From positions 124,001-188,000 of the forward strand of contig CAXXFD010000003.1 of assembly GCA_963662905.2 (NCBI GenBank): a DNA stretch of 64,000 nt, read 5' to 3'. The stretch is from G963662905 sp963662905 (GTDB lineage Bacteria > Bacteroidota > Bacteroidia > Bacteroidales > WRLA01). Positions 42,901 through 50,755 of the stretch are shown piece after piece. The notes under the pieces were generated by a model that had not been told where the DNA came from, searched no databases, and saw nothing but the letters and a program-made list of their open reading frames with translations. Both the position numbers and the translations under genes were made by a program. Positions within the stretch are counted from its first letter, which is position 1, and each line of letters opens with the position of its first letter.

Positions 42901-43040
42901 TTGCATCCTTCAGTAATTATCAGAACGACTGGGACGGCAAAAAAAATGATGGAAGCAGGGCTTCGGACGGTACGTACTATTTCATACTCCAAATTCCCGG
43001 AGAAGAGCAGATACAGGGAGTAATCAGCATCTTACACTAA
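36960..43040 (+). CDS. Giant secreted SprB-repeat protein with gliding-associated C-terminal (T9SS type B) domain
   Basis: The 2026-residue protein has a signal peptide (1-26). A DUF7948-like N-terminal domain follows (about 30-270, F-L-E-N-K-G-Q-W), interrupted by a His-rich stretch at about 83-102, then an SBBP-type beta-propeller region (about 260-770). A PKD domain (F-E-W-N-F-G-D) lies near 815-875, then linker domains, then 11 SprB repeats of about 72-76 residues (about 1120-1940), each with a C-x-G-x-x-D-G start, G-G-x-x-P-Y-x-Y-x-W-S-N-G core and N-C-D-T end. The last 85 residues (I-T-P-N-G-D-G-Y-N-D-Y-F) are the gliding-associated tail used for T9SS export. It is a surface adhesin or scaffold. 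Gliding is not implied by this alone. Confidence 0.93.
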   Translation: MLDNKIYIRIFFTFILLGSYFSAVGANDEAFYAKPKSGIYFLENKGQWHENVLFKAQLADHLTVFFEADGWTISILNPDDIKHSHAHHDDHEHHHDCQIHGHAIKVKMLSTEHPLVSGKGRKPLISNFFTGNTQSNSQGVHSFSEILYENVWPGIDLRFYTSEGQRLKYEFIINENADYKQIQLEYKGQDDLKIEHGHLIIGTSLDEINELSPVAWKTKDGSKDFIQCNFRLDQNILSFAPKGIKKGEAFIIDPELIFSTYTGSLSDNWGFSATDDLEGNVYSGGIVSGSGYPVSPGAFQQDFGGNWDIAIIKYNPTGTERLYATYLGGTYADLPHSLVVNQNNELLIFGTTGSPDFPTTNNAWDNTFNGGTGIYYDGVLSFPQGVDLFVACLSSDGSQLVHSTFIGGSQNDGLNYRSRYAPYLMHGNDSLYYNYGDGARGEIITDDQNNVYIGSCTFSDDFPVTANAFQTTNKGRQEGVAFRLDPALSQLVWSSYIGGSLDDAVYSVDIDSQGRLLAAGGTVSQDFPMTANAWQSTFQGGSTDAFVCAFGPDGSSLTGSTYYGSDAYDQAYFVRCSRDDDVFIYGQTAAQASQLIINNPPYAQQNSGQFIAKFPSSLDQISWSTVFGTGSGAPNISPTAFGIDMCNRIYVSGWGRIWGNYTINGHHYAWGDDFGTVGMEITPDAAQNTTDGQDFYIAVFEEDMNDISYGTYFGELHYSACYYSGHDHVDGGTSRFDKRGYIYQSVCASCGNCQQFPTWPNPGAWSNTNNGGNCNNAVFKIHVQSDFALADFKQPAPGCAAYTVEFENLGQGSSFEWNFGDPSSGSANTSTEENPVHTYNQPGIFSVKLVAHMLNGCYPTDTIIRNVLVMSDTSYYLPDTAICSGSPIQIGIEPVPDTGIHYHWNPTNGLSDSTIANPIASPGQSTLYTLTVTNGVCADTIRQWVYVSEQYAWGGADTTICNESWELLAHASPLPEYFLWSSNPAFSDTLNNFPDDSTALVIVESSRSFYLKVGSPEGCVVYDTVTITSSQAATDMPPDTSICRGDSIHFQVNITSTSGIESIIWQPDSLIVSGQGTKNILFRAPMDFMLQLHMTDSIGCSFTDSMAVNTFYPTGKLELENVSCYGQCDGIIELFPYGGLAPYQFHWSNGDTTAIADSLCAGIHSVIINDAAGCSQSYSYEMNEPPPYFIISSISAPGCFGKPDGKIQVDVSGATPPYSYLWSNGASGHVIDNLLPGIYELTVSDSLNCDTTLSFEVEQAGLFQITDSLHQPSCAYSDDGFIQVNVSGSRPPYGYFWNGVEGTDSIGGLMGGIYELHISDQGNCDTTLLFELEAPEAYQIEAQIQDVACYGDSTGSIQLLVSGGTEPYEIEWQHGVSGSYTGNLTAGIYQAFLSDANHCDTVLWFEVLQPDSIWFEAEITNASCFGSDDAAISIHAHGGTRPYTYLWGGGESDSVLNNIPAGTYSLLFGDQNECTIEENWFIQQPEKFNIQSVIKSPPCNGGRDGSISIEVSGGTPPYQYLWSNGETSAEITNLLTGSYEMQLSDANNCDTSLLFVLTDPEIISITAEIEEVNCFGGSDGRIEIYAQGGTKPYTFLWTNGSTDSIASGLTAGIHELLLKDAHGCDTIFEFEIHQPQTPITLEAEITDCICFGDESGSITTTVSGGSPPYTFEWSNGETGSNISNLSAGSYSLSIRDAQDCDTAFFFEISQAEEIIINASISNASCYSGTKDGSIETQISGGHPPYHFLWSTGSESQDIRDLPRGNYQLILTDSAYCEQAADFYVGSPDSIRFNANIVSVRCYGDEDGAIYLNPIGGTEPYSIIWDDGSTGTELLLCKAGMYLAELTDKNGCKALERFLVSQPNKLLLDFDIEPVICIGRSNGKIESRVDGGIEPYSYLWNNGSIEADLFNIPTGTYNLIVSDNNSCQIAKEIYLPEEGCPLTIPNVITPNGDGYNDYFEIINIQYYPGNKLLIFNRWGKEIASFSNYQNDWDGKKNDGSRASDGTYYFILQIPGEEQIQGVISILH

Positions 43041-43078
43041 ATACGAATAAAATCTTAGGAAATATTCAATCAAAAGCC

Positions 43079-43086
43079 TATCTTTG
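43079..43086 (+). promoter_or_regulatory. -7 box of serA
   Basis: TATCTTTG fits TAnnTTTG and lies 47 bases before the start codon. No clear -33 TTG is seen. Confidence 0.5.
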
Positions 43087-43133
43087 TTATTCATTAACAC
43101 TATTTTTGCTTTATCTAACACTTAAATATGTAA

Positions 43134-44060
43134 ATGATGAAAAAAGTTTTAGTTGCTACCGAAAAGCCCTTTGCCCCTGTTGCCGTTGAAGGCATCAAAA
43201 GCATTGTCGAAAAAGCAGGTTACGAATTTGCACTTTTGGAAAAGTATGCCAATAAGCAAGACCTTATTGATGCCGCAAAAGATGCTGACGCAATGATTAT
43301 CCGCAGTGACAAAGCCACCCGCGAAGTAATTGAAGCTTCTGAAAAGCTTAAAGTTATTGTCCGCGCCGGCGCAGGTTACGATAATATCGACCTGGAAGCT
43401 GCCACAGAAAAAGGCATTGTTGCCATGAACACACCCGGCCAGAATTCCAATGCGGTTGCAGAGCTTGCTATAGGCATGATGGTTTTCCTTGCACGCAATG
43501 AGTTTAACGGCACAGCAGGCACAGAGCTTCGTGGCAAAAAAATCGGCATCCACGCCTATGGCAATGTAGGCCGCTATGTAGCCAATATTGCCAAAGGTTT
43601 TGGTATGGAAGTTTTTGCCTTTGATCCATTCGTAAAGAAGGAAGATATTGAAAAAGATGACGTTAAGGTATTGGAAACAGCAGAAGAGCTTTATGCAAAC
43701 TGCCAGTACATCAGCCTGCACATCCCTGCAAATGCCAAAACAAAAGGCTCGATCAATTTTGATTTGCTCAACAGCATGCCAAAAGGCGCCTGCCTTGTAA
43801 ATACAGCACGCAAGGAAGTAATTTGCGAAGAAAGCCTGCTGAAAGTTTTTGCTGAACGTGCCGATTTTCAGTATATCAGTGATATAGCACCGGACTGTAA
43901 GGATGAAATTGCAGAAAAATTTGCCGGAAGGTTCTTCTTTACACCAAAGAAAATGGGTGCCCAGACATCTGAAGCAAATATCAATGCCGGCCTTGCCGGG
44001 GCAAACCAGATCATTGCTTACTTCGAAAACGGAGATACTACTTTCCAGGTGAACAAGTGA
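43134..44060 (+). CDS. serA: D-3-phosphoglycerate dehydrogenase, Lys-type
   Basis: The 308-residue protein has a 2-hydroxyacid dehydrogenase fold: G-A-G-Y-D-N-I-D, a Rossmann motif G-I-H-A-Y-G-N-V-G-R, and catalytic Arg 226 (N-T-A-R-K). The usual catalytic His of T-P-H is replaced by Lys (T-P-K-K-M-G-A-Q-T, residues 272-273). This is the Lys variant known from Entamoeba (type IIIK) and from Bacteroidota. It oxidises 3-phosphoglycerate as the first step of serine synthesis. It lacks the C-terminal ACT domain, so serine feedback through ACT is absent. serC, often placed before it in related genomes, is not here. Confidence 0.9.
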   Translation: MMKKVLVATEKPFAPVAVEGIKSIVEKAGYEFALLEKYANKQDLIDAAKDADAMIIRSDKATREVIEASEKLKVIVRAGAGYDNIDLEAATEKGIVAMNTPGQNSNAVAELAIGMMVFLARNEFNGTAGTELRGKKIGIHAYGNVGRYVANIAKGFGMEVFAFDPFVKKEDIEKDDVKVLETAEELYANCQYISLHIPANAKTKGSINFDLLNSMPKGACLVNTARKEVICEESLLKVFAERADFQYISDIAPDCKDEIAEKFAGRFFFTPKKMGAQTSEANINAGLAGANQIIAYFENGDTTFQVNK

Positions 44061-44087
44061 TAAACTAACCTACTAAAAATAAGCCCT

Positions 44088-44498
44088 ATGAACGATTTTG
44101 AAAATGATAGACACGGCACATTCTTCCGCTTTGAAGAATTGCGCATTTACCACAAATCCCTCGATTACATCTGTTGGGTGAACCAGCATCAGGCTTTGGC
44201 CGATGACAAAAGCCAGGTGCTTATCAACAAATTTCAGACTGCCGCTGTGAATATTTCCATTAATATTGCAGAGGGTTCTGCAAGGAACAAAAGCCAGTTT
44301 ATCTACTACTTAAAAATGGCCAAAAGCTCTATTCGTGAATGCCTTGTATTTACAAGCATTGCTTTTCAGCTTGGCTATCTTTCGGAAGAAGAAGAACAGG
44401 AATCGCGCAACCAGCTAATGGAAATGACCAAAATGCTGGGCGCTTTTATTGGTTCCCTGCAGCGTAATCAACGTGATGGAGAATCATTAGATGACTAA
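44088..44498 (+). CDS. Four-helix-bundle protein (S23/IVP family), second copy
   Basis: The 136-residue protein shows the same family pattern as the gene at 32447: F-E-E-L-R-I-Y-H-K-S-L, A-A-V-N-I-S-I-N-I-A-E-G-S-A-R, Q-F-I-Y-Y-L-K-M-A-K-S-S-I-R-E. It lies between serA (27 bases) and the DUF1015 gene (25 bases) with no flanking ATGGTTA repeats, so it looks like a settled operon member rather than a recent arrival. The role is unknown. Confidence 0.85.
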   Translation: MNDFENDRHGTFFRFEELRIYHKSLDYICWVNQHQALADDKSQVLINKFQTAAVNISINIAEGSARNKSQFIYYLKMAKSSIRECLVFTSIAFQLGYLSEEEEQESRNQLMEMTKMLGAFIGSLQRNQRDGESLDD

Positions 44499-44523
44499 CA
44501 AAATAAATTAACCGTACACTACT

Positions 44524-45789
44524 ATGGCAATTTTCAAACCGTTTAGGGGGCTACGCCCGCCGAAAGAGCTGGCCAGTAAAGTGGCCTCAAGACCGTATGA
44601 TGTGCTTAACTCAGAAGAAGCACGAAGAGAAGCACAAGGCAATATCCACTCCCTGCTTCATATCACAAAATCCGAAATAGATCTTGATCCGGAAGTTGAT
44701 ATCCATTCTCAGGAAGTGTATGATAAAGCTGTGGAAAACTTCAAAATGTTCCAGAAAAGGGGCTATCTCCTGCAAGAGAAAAAATCAAAATTCTACATCT
44801 ATGCCCAAACCATGAACGGACGAAGGCAATATGGCCTGGTAGGCTGTTCGCACATCGATGATTATATCAATGGTGTTATCAAAAAGCACGAGCTTACCCG
44901 TAAGGACAAAGAAGATGACCGCATGATTCATGTACGCATCAATAATGCCAATATCGAACCGGTATTCTTTACCTACCCTGCTGTTAAAGAAATTGATGTA
45001 ATTGTAAAAAGCATCGTAGAAAACGAAGCACCTGAATATGATTTTACCAGCGATGACGGCGTTGGTCACCACTTCTGGGTAATTAACGACGAAATTGTAA
45101 ACCACAAAATCGTAACTTTATTCGAGGAAAAAGTTCCTTATACTTACGTTGCCGACGGACACCACCGTACTGCTGCTGCTGCACGTGTTGGCCTTGAACA
45201 AAGAGAAAAGGACAAATACCCTACTCCGGTAAAAGAATACAACTATTTCCTCAGTGTGCTTTTTCCCGACAATCAGTTGCAAATTATTGATTATAACCGC
45301 GTTGTTAAAGATCTGAACAATCACAGCAAGGAAGAACTGCTGCAACTGCTCGAAAAGCATTTTAATGTACGCGAGTTTGGCCCGGAAGTCTTCGCCCCTC
45401 AAAAATTACATCAATTCAGTATGTATCTCGATGGCAAATGGTATATCCTTGACGCCAAAGAGCATACTTATGATGACAATGATCCGATTGGCGTACTTGA
45501 TGTTACGATTTTGAGCAAATATGTTTTGGATGAAATACTCGACATCAAAGACCTGCGTACCTCAAACCGTATCGACTTTGTTGGCGGAATCCGTGGCTTG
45601 TCCGAATTGGAGCGCCGTGTTGACAGTGGAGAAATGGCAGCTGCTTTTGCACTGTATCCGGTAAGTATGAAGCAACTGATCGACATTGCCGATAGCGGAA
45701 ACATCATGCCTCCCAAAACAACCTGGTTTGAGCCGAAACTGCGCAGCGGTTTGGCCATACATCAGCTTGATGAAATTGATGATGAATAG
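44524..45789 (+). CDS. DUF1015-family protein
   Basis: The 421-residue protein starts with A-I-F-K-P-F-R-G-L-R-P, typical of DUF1015, and contains Y-V-A-D-G-H-H-R-T-A-A-A, a motif like that of SerK-type free serine kinases, and Q-Y-G-L-V-G-C. In Bacteroidota this family usually sits next to serA and serC, and relatives phosphorylate serine. A link to serine metabolism is therefore likely. A terminator lies 24 bases after the stop. Confidence 0.83.
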   Translation: MAIFKPFRGLRPPKELASKVASRPYDVLNSEEARREAQGNIHSLLHITKSEIDLDPEVDIHSQEVYDKAVENFKMFQKRGYLLQEKKSKFYIYAQTMNGRRQYGLVGCSHIDDYINGVIKKHELTRKDKEDDRMIHVRINNANIEPVFFTYPAVKEIDVIVKSIVENEAPEYDFTSDDGVGHHFWVINDEIVNHKIVTLFEEKVPYTYVADGHHRTAAAARVGLEQREKDKYPTPVKEYNYFLSVLFPDNQLQIIDYNRVVKDLNNHSKEELLQLLEKHFNVREFGPEVFAPQKLHQFSMYLDGKWYILDAKEHTYDDNDPIGVLDVTILSKYVLDEILDIKDLRTSNRIDFVGGIRGLSELERRVDSGEMAAAFALYPVSMKQLIDIADSGNIMPPKTTWFEPKLRSGLAIHQLDEIDDE

Positions 45790-45812
45790 GATTTTATTAA
45801 ATTATTAAAAAA

Positions 45813-45840
45813 GGGTCACCAATTTGGTGGCCTTTTTTTT
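45813..45840 (+). terminator. Terminator after the serA operon
   Basis: GGTCACCA pairs with TTGGTGGCC around a short loop and is followed by eight T. Confidence 0.88.
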
Positions 45841-45861
45841 GCTCAGTGCTGAAAAAATATC

Positions 45862-45900
45862 AAAAAAAAAGCATTTGCTGAGAATTACTCAACAAATGCT
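45862..45900 (-). terminator. Terminator after sucD
   Basis: On the minus strand GCATTTGTTGAG pairs with CTCAGCAAATGC and is followed by nine T. It stands back to back with the serA-operon terminator. Confidence 0.85.
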
Positions 45901-45932
45901 TTTGCGGTAGCCAAACAAGATTGGGAATAATA

Positions 45933-46805
45933 TTATTTTTTTAACAGTTCGGCCATTTTTTTACCAATATCAGCAGGAGAATCCACCACATGGATTCCAC
46001 AATCGCGCATGATTTCTTTTTTGGCTTCCGCAGTATCCGCTTTACCGCCAACGATTGCTCCGGCATGTCCCATGGTGCGCCCTTTAGGAGCGGTAGCCCC
46101 GGCAATAAAACCGACGACTGGCTTTGAGCCAAAATCACGGATATATTCGGCGGCTTCGGCTTCCATGCTCCCCCCGATTTCACCAATCATAACAATTCCC
46201 GTTGTATCGGGATCGTTCATCAGCAATTCCACGGCTTCTTTTGTAGTAGTACCCGGAACAGGGTCGCCGCCAATACCAATTGCCGTTGACTGGCCAAGTC
46301 CGGCTTTTGTAAGCTGGTCAACTGCTTCATAAGTTAAGGTTCCTGAGCGGGAGACAATCCCAACAGAACCTTTTTTATGGATAAAACCCGGCATGATGCC
46401 CACTTTTGCTTCATCAGGCGTAATAACACCCGGACAATTGGGGCCTACCAGCCGGCAATCTCTTTTATCAATATAATTTTTCACAGAGACCATATCCTTC
46501 ACAGGAATACCTTCTGTGATGCAAATAATCACTTTAATACCGGCATCAGCGGCTTCCATAATTGCATCAGCGGCAAATGCCGGCGGTACAAAAATCACAG
46601 AAACATCTGCTCCGGCTATTTTTACGGCATCTTTCACGGTATTAAAAACCGGTTTTCCGAGGTGCTCCTGACCTCCTTTTCCCGGAGTAACGCCACCAAC
46701 GAGATTAGTGCCATAATCGATCATCTGTGCAGCATGAAAACTACCTTCTTTTCCGGTAAATCCCTGTACAATCACGCGGGAATCTTTGTTAACAAGAACG
46801 CTCAT
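45933..46805 (-). CDS. sucD: Succinyl-CoA ligase alpha subunit
   Basis: The 290-residue subunit has the CoA-binding G-F-T-G-K-E-G-S-F-H near the start and the phosphorylated His 247 in G-R-T-M-G-H-A-G-A. It pairs with SucC to convert succinyl-CoA to succinate with ATP or GTP formation. sucC is not adjacent, so the subunits are encoded apart. The gene has its own -7 box and terminator, so it is a single-gene unit. Confidence 0.96.
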   Translation of the reverse strand: MSVLVNKDSRVIVQGFTGKEGSFHAAQMIDYGTNLVGGVTPGKGGQEHLGKPVFNTVKDAVKIAGADVSVIFVPPAFAADAIMEAADAGIKVIICITEGIPVKDMVSVKNYIDKRDCRLVGPNCPGVITPDEAKVGIMPGFIHKKGSVGIVSRSGTLTYEAVDQLTKAGLGQSTAIGIGGDPVPGTTTKEAVELLMNDPDTTGIVMIGEIGGSMEAEAAEYIRDFGSKPVVGFIAGATAPKGRTMGHAGAIVGGKADTAEAKKEIMRDCGIHVVDSPADIGKKMAELLKK

Positions 46806-46843
46806 AGGGTCTTTTTGATTTGGATTATTAATTCGATTTTAAG

Positions 46844-46851
46844 CAAAGATA
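46844..46851 (-). promoter_or_regulatory. -7 box of sucD
   Basis: The minus strand reads TATCTTTG, 38 bases before the start codon. No clear TTG lies at the -33 position. Confidence 0.5.
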
Positions 46852-46886
46852 CTGAACTAATATAATTATCTACATATTTGTTCAAA

Positions 46887-47270
46887 TTAATCCTCCATTT
46901 CAATGATTTCAAAAGGCAAACCGCTTACATCCTGATAATCTTCACCGGTTTCCATCATTTCCTCATCATCCTCATCGTAATACCATTCTACCACAATGCT
47001 TTTTGTTGAAAAGCGTGTAATTGGCCTCAGTTTTTTAAAAATCTCCAGAATAAATTTGGAAGAGCTGGTATTAAAATATTCGAGATAAACTTTCACCCGG
47101 GTTTCTTTGGCTGGAGATTTTGCATAAGACTCCACCCAATCCACAACAGGCTGATAAAAACTAAAAGTGTCTTCCGGTATGGAACGTCCACTGATGCCTA
47201 ATACTCCTGTTTCCGCATTAAAATCAATATCAGGATGTTGCCTGTCGCCTTTAAAAATATATGTACTCAT
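46887..47270 (-). CDS. SiaC-family regulatory phosphoprotein (DUF1987)
   Basis: From ATG 47270 the protein has 127 residues. The F-x-G-D-x-x-H-P-D-I-D-F-N start and the Y-L-E-Y-F-N-T-S-S-S-K-F core are DUF1987 features. Thr 68 in F-N-T-S-S falls at the position phosphorylated in Pseudomonas SiaC, the partner-switch protein controlled by the SiaB kinase and the SiaA PP2C phosphatase. A PP2C (SpoIIE) phosphatase gene lies just upstream on the same strand with a 148-base gap. No SiaB-like kinase or GGDEF output protein is seen nearby. A start at 47294 would add 8 residues without family support. Confidence 0.85.
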   Translation of the reverse strand: MSTYIFKGDRQHPDIDFNAETGVLGISGRSIPEDTFSFYQPVVDWVESYAKSPAKETRVKVYLEYFNTSSSKFILEIFKKLRPITRFSTKSIVVEWYYDEDDEEMMETGEDYQDVSGLPFEIIEMED

Positions 47271-47418
47271 AAATTGTTTCAATCGCAAATTCAAATTACA
47301 GAATAATCAATCGGACGGCAAAAGTAGTAAAATTAAAAATGAGAGCACAGGACAAAATAAAAAATTAATATTTAATAAATTTCAGTACATATAACTATAT
47401 ATCAATTATTTAACAGGC

Positions 47419-50400
47419 TTAAAACTTTCCTCCGATAACCAAAACATCATCGATCTGATCATTTTCTCCGCGCCAGTCATCAAAAGCGATCTTAAGTTTT
47501 TCGGGAATTGTATTGATTTCTTCTTCGGAAAGCGCTACAAGCAGTTCGCGGAATCTTTTATTTAAAAATTTCTTGCCATTTGTACCGCCAAACTGGTCGA
47601 TATAACCATCTGTTGTCATGTAAAAGCGATCCCCTTTCCTGAAATCCAATTCCTGAGCATTGAAAGGGTTTTGATCTTTTGTAGAAATTCCAACGGGCAT
47701 ACGGTCGCCTTTAATTTCCATCAGGTCTCCGGTTCGGCTTGCATTTTCGGGAACATCATGATCTTTCAGTCCCTCTCTGAACAGATAAAGCGAATTATAC
47801 GCACCGGCAAAGCGTATGCGCTGGTTTTTATAATCAATAACCAAAAGCGCCATATCCATACCTTCTTTGGTATCTCCTTCCCTGCCCTTTTGTTGCAGTA
47901 CGCTGATCAGGTTGGCACGCAGCTGGTTCAATATTTCAGCGGGTTCCAGAATTTTCTTTTCATTCACAATTTCATTGAGGTAAGAAATGCCGATCATGCT
48001 CATAAAAGCGCCGGGAACACCGTGGCCGGTACAGTCGGAAGCAACAATAACAGAACTTTCGTGTTTTTCGCTAAACCAATAAAAATCGCCGCTCACGATA
48101 TCGCGGGGTTGGTAATAAATAAATGAGTCGGATAGAATTTTTTTAACTTCATCGGCAGGACGCATAATAGCTGCCTGGATACGACGCGCATAATTGATGC
48201 TATCGGTAATGTCTTTGTTAATCCGGGCCAGTTCAATATTTTTCTCTGTAACTTCATGCGTGCGTTCGGCAACTTTGGTTTCAAGGATTTCTTTTTCAAG
48301 TTTAAGCTGGCGCTCACGTAATTTGACATATATATAAATTGTCAGTAAAATGAGCACAAAAGCCCCGAACACAAACCACCAGCGCTGCCAAAACGGAGGA
48401 CGGATCCGGAATGAATATGTGAGCGGTTCGGGCGTCCAAACGGATTGGTCATTTACCGCCTTGATTTCCAACGTATAATCACCCGGTGCTAAAGAAGAAA
48501 AACTAACAAAATCCTGGGAAGTTTCAGGCCGCCACTCATTATCAATTCCTTTGAGTCGTACCTGATATTTAACCGCTTCCGGATTGGTATAATTCGGACT
48601 CACAAAGCGAAAATAAAAAGAATTTTTGCCATAAGGAAAAACAGTCTCCTGTGCGGGGTTTTGTTCCTGCAGGTTTACCAGCATTTGGGTTAAAAATACT
48701 TTTGGTTCGGTTTTTTGCTGATTGAGATATTGCTCTTCAAAACCCATTAACCCATCAACGGTACCAATCAGAACCCTGCCATTGTCCAGCTCAAGCACCG
48801 AGTTATTTTTTACTTCGATTCCTGTAAAACCATGTTGTTTACTGAATGAATAAAGGCAATTTTTATCAGGATCAATGATATTCAGTCCAAGATTTGTTCC
48901 GATCAAAACCGTACCCGACTTTGTAAGATGCAGCATTGTAACATAATCCGAAAGCAATCCATCAGATTTTGTTAATTTTCTGTCAATTTTTCCATCTTTA
49001 ATAATAATAACACCTTGACCTTCGGTTCCAACCCATATTTCACCATTAACTTTAGCAATGCTCAAAGCTGTAAAATCCTGCTTGAAATTAAAACCTTCAA
49101 AATCCTTGTTTTTCTTTTTAAAACCAATTCCTTTTCCAACAGCGCCCAGCCAAAGGCATTCATTATCATCAATATACAGTGCACTGATATTATTGCCCGG
49201 TATTCCGTCACGCTGCGAAAAACGTTGTTTATAGCCTTTCTCCGGTTGATATTGAATCAAACCGTTAAAGGTGCCTGCCCAAATATTTCCTGAATGATCG
49301 CCGGTAAGTGCTGTAACCTGCCCAATATTTTTAAAGAATGAACCAAGTTCACGAACAGTGTAAAAAGCATCACTTGCCTGATTATATCGAAGCATTTCGC
49401 GTTCCAGGGTCCCTGCCCATAAATTTCCATCAGCACTCTGAACCAACGAACGGATTTTTTGTGCAGGACTATTAAAAAAATCCGGTTCATAAATTTTAAC
49501 TTCGCTTTCAGGGGCCTCCGGTTCAAGGGTTTTTAGATTTATAATGCCTTTATTTGTGGCAAACCAATATCCGTTATTATTGTGCAAAACCGACCAGATC
49601 TGGTGATTGGCCAGCACCGGGATGTTCGAGTAATTTACGAATTGCCGTCCGCGGAAAATCAAAAGCCCCGATTCACTGGTTCCTATCAGTATATTTCCTT
49701 CGCGATCCTGAAGCAGGCACCTAATTTGATTTGCATTTAAACCATTTGATTCGTCAAAAAATATTTTTCCATTGCCTGCATCCATAAGCAGCCCCCTGTT
49801 CCAGAAGCCCGCCCAAACTGCCTGGCTTTTTTTGTCGCGAAGAAGTGCAGAAACCATTGTATGCCTCAAGTTTAAGCCGGTTTGTATTTCTTCAACTGTG
49901 TTGTCCGGATTATACCGGAATACCTGTGCCAGCGTACTTCCCAATAACAAACCATCACCATCAGAAGCGATTGCTATCAATCGTGTGTTTGAAGGAAGGC
50001 CATCCGGTTTTAGTATTTCAAAATTATCCTGATCAGCCTTATATTTATAAAGGAAACCAAGATCTGTCAAAAAGAAAAGTTCATTATTTGCTGCTTTGAC
50101 GCCTAAAACCAAATCGCTTAAGCCTTCCTGACCACTGTAAACGGAATAACTGTTTTGAGGAATTGTATCCGAAGGTACTGATTTTATGCAAATTGCTCCA
50201 TTTCCTATTGTTGCCAGCCAGATATTGCCATTGCGATCTTCACTAATGCCATATATGTCTTTATTCAAATCAAGTCCCTTAAAATAAAGCCGATGAAACC
50301 TGCCTTCTGAACGATAGCTCAATCCGCCCTGATAGTGGCCGGTCCAGATTCTGTTTTTTGAATCGATAAATACAGATTTCACAACATTGGGTGCCAGGCC

Positions 50401-50631
50401 GTCGGCTGACGTATAGTTCTGAAAACCATGACCGTTAAAAGCCGATAATCCGCTTTTAGTCCCCAGCCACAAAACCTCATCCTGATCAAAGGCCATATCA
50501 TTGATGCGGGAGTCGGGAAGTCCCTCCTGCAGGCTGTAATTAGCAAAATAGTACATCTGAGCGGATAAAAAACCCGGTAACAAAATCAAAAGAAACAAGA
50601 AGAAAGCAAAGTATATTGTTCTGGTATTCAT
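47419..50631 (-). CDS. Propeller sensor, Y_Y_Y domain and SpoIIE/PP2C phosphatase
   Basis: The 1070-residue protein has a signal sequence (1-25). A large periplasmic region of two-component-regulator propeller repeats follows (about 25-670, many N-I-W-L-A-T / L-W-L-G-T-K units), then a Y_Y_Y domain (about 700-760), a membrane helix (about 768-788) and a coiled coil (about 790-840). A SpoIIE-type PP2C phosphatase domain ends the protein, with G-D-F-Y-W-F, D-C-T-G-H-G-V-P-G-A-F-M, M-D-M-A-L-L and D-D-V-L-V-I metal-site motifs. The layout is that of hybrid two-component sensors with the kinase replaced by a phosphatase. The external ligand is unknown. The SiaC-like gene downstream encodes the likely substrate. 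Confidence 0.93.
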   Translation of the reverse strand: MNTRTIYFAFFLFLLILLPGFLSAQMYYFANYSLQEGLPDSRINDMAFDQDEVLWLGTKSGLSAFNGHGFQNYTSADGLAPNVVKSVFIDSKNRIWTGHYQGGLSYRSEGRFHRLYFKGLDLNKDIYGISEDRNGNIWLATIGNGAICIKSVPSDTIPQNSYSVYSGQEGLSDLVLGVKAANNELFFLTDLGFLYKYKADQDNFEILKPDGLPSNTRLIAIASDGDGLLLGSTLAQVFRYNPDNTVEEIQTGLNLRHTMVSALLRDKKSQAVWAGFWNRGLLMDAGNGKIFFDESNGLNANQIRCLLQDREGNILIGTSESGLLIFRGRQFVNYSNIPVLANHQIWSVLHNNNGYWFATNKGIINLKTLEPEAPESEVKIYEPDFFNSPAQKIRSLVQSADGNLWAGTLEREMLRYNQASDAFYTVRELGSFFKNIGQVTALTGDHSGNIWAGTFNGLIQYQPEKGYKQRFSQRDGIPGNNISALYIDDNECLWLGAVGKGIGFKKKNKDFEGFNFKQDFTALSIAKVNGEIWVGTEGQGVIIIKDGKIDRKLTKSDGLLSDYVTMLHLTKSGTVLIGTNLGLNIIDPDKNCLYSFSKQHGFTGIEVKNNSVLELDNGRVLIGTVDGLMGFEEQYLNQQKTEPKVFLTQMLVNLQEQNPAQETVFPYGKNSFYFRFVSPNYTNPEAVKYQVRLKGIDNEWRPETSQDFVSFSSLAPGDYTLEIKAVNDQSVWTPEPLTYSFRIRPPFWQRWWFVFGAFVLILLTIYIYVKLRERQLKLEKEILETKVAERTHEVTEKNIELARINKDITDSINYARRIQAAIMRPADEVKKILSDSFIYYQPRDIVSGDFYWFSEKHESSVIVASDCTGHGVPGAFMSMIGISYLNEIVNEKKILEPAEILNQLRANLISVLQQKGREGDTKEGMDMALLVIDYKNQRIRFAGAYNSLYLFREGLKDHDVPENASRTGDLMEIKGDRMPVGISTKDQNPFNAQELDFRKGDRFYMTTDGYIDQFGGTNGKKFLNKRFRELLVALSEEEINTIPEKLKIAFDDWRGENDQIDDVLVIGGKF

Positions 50632-50755
50632 AGCTCCTGAAAAAATATTTCAGGTAAAGGTAAGCAATATTATGGTTCATGCACCGGCAGAAAAAAGTGT
50701 AATGACGATTTTACACGCAATTGCGCAACCTACAGCCTTTGAAACATCATTTCCA

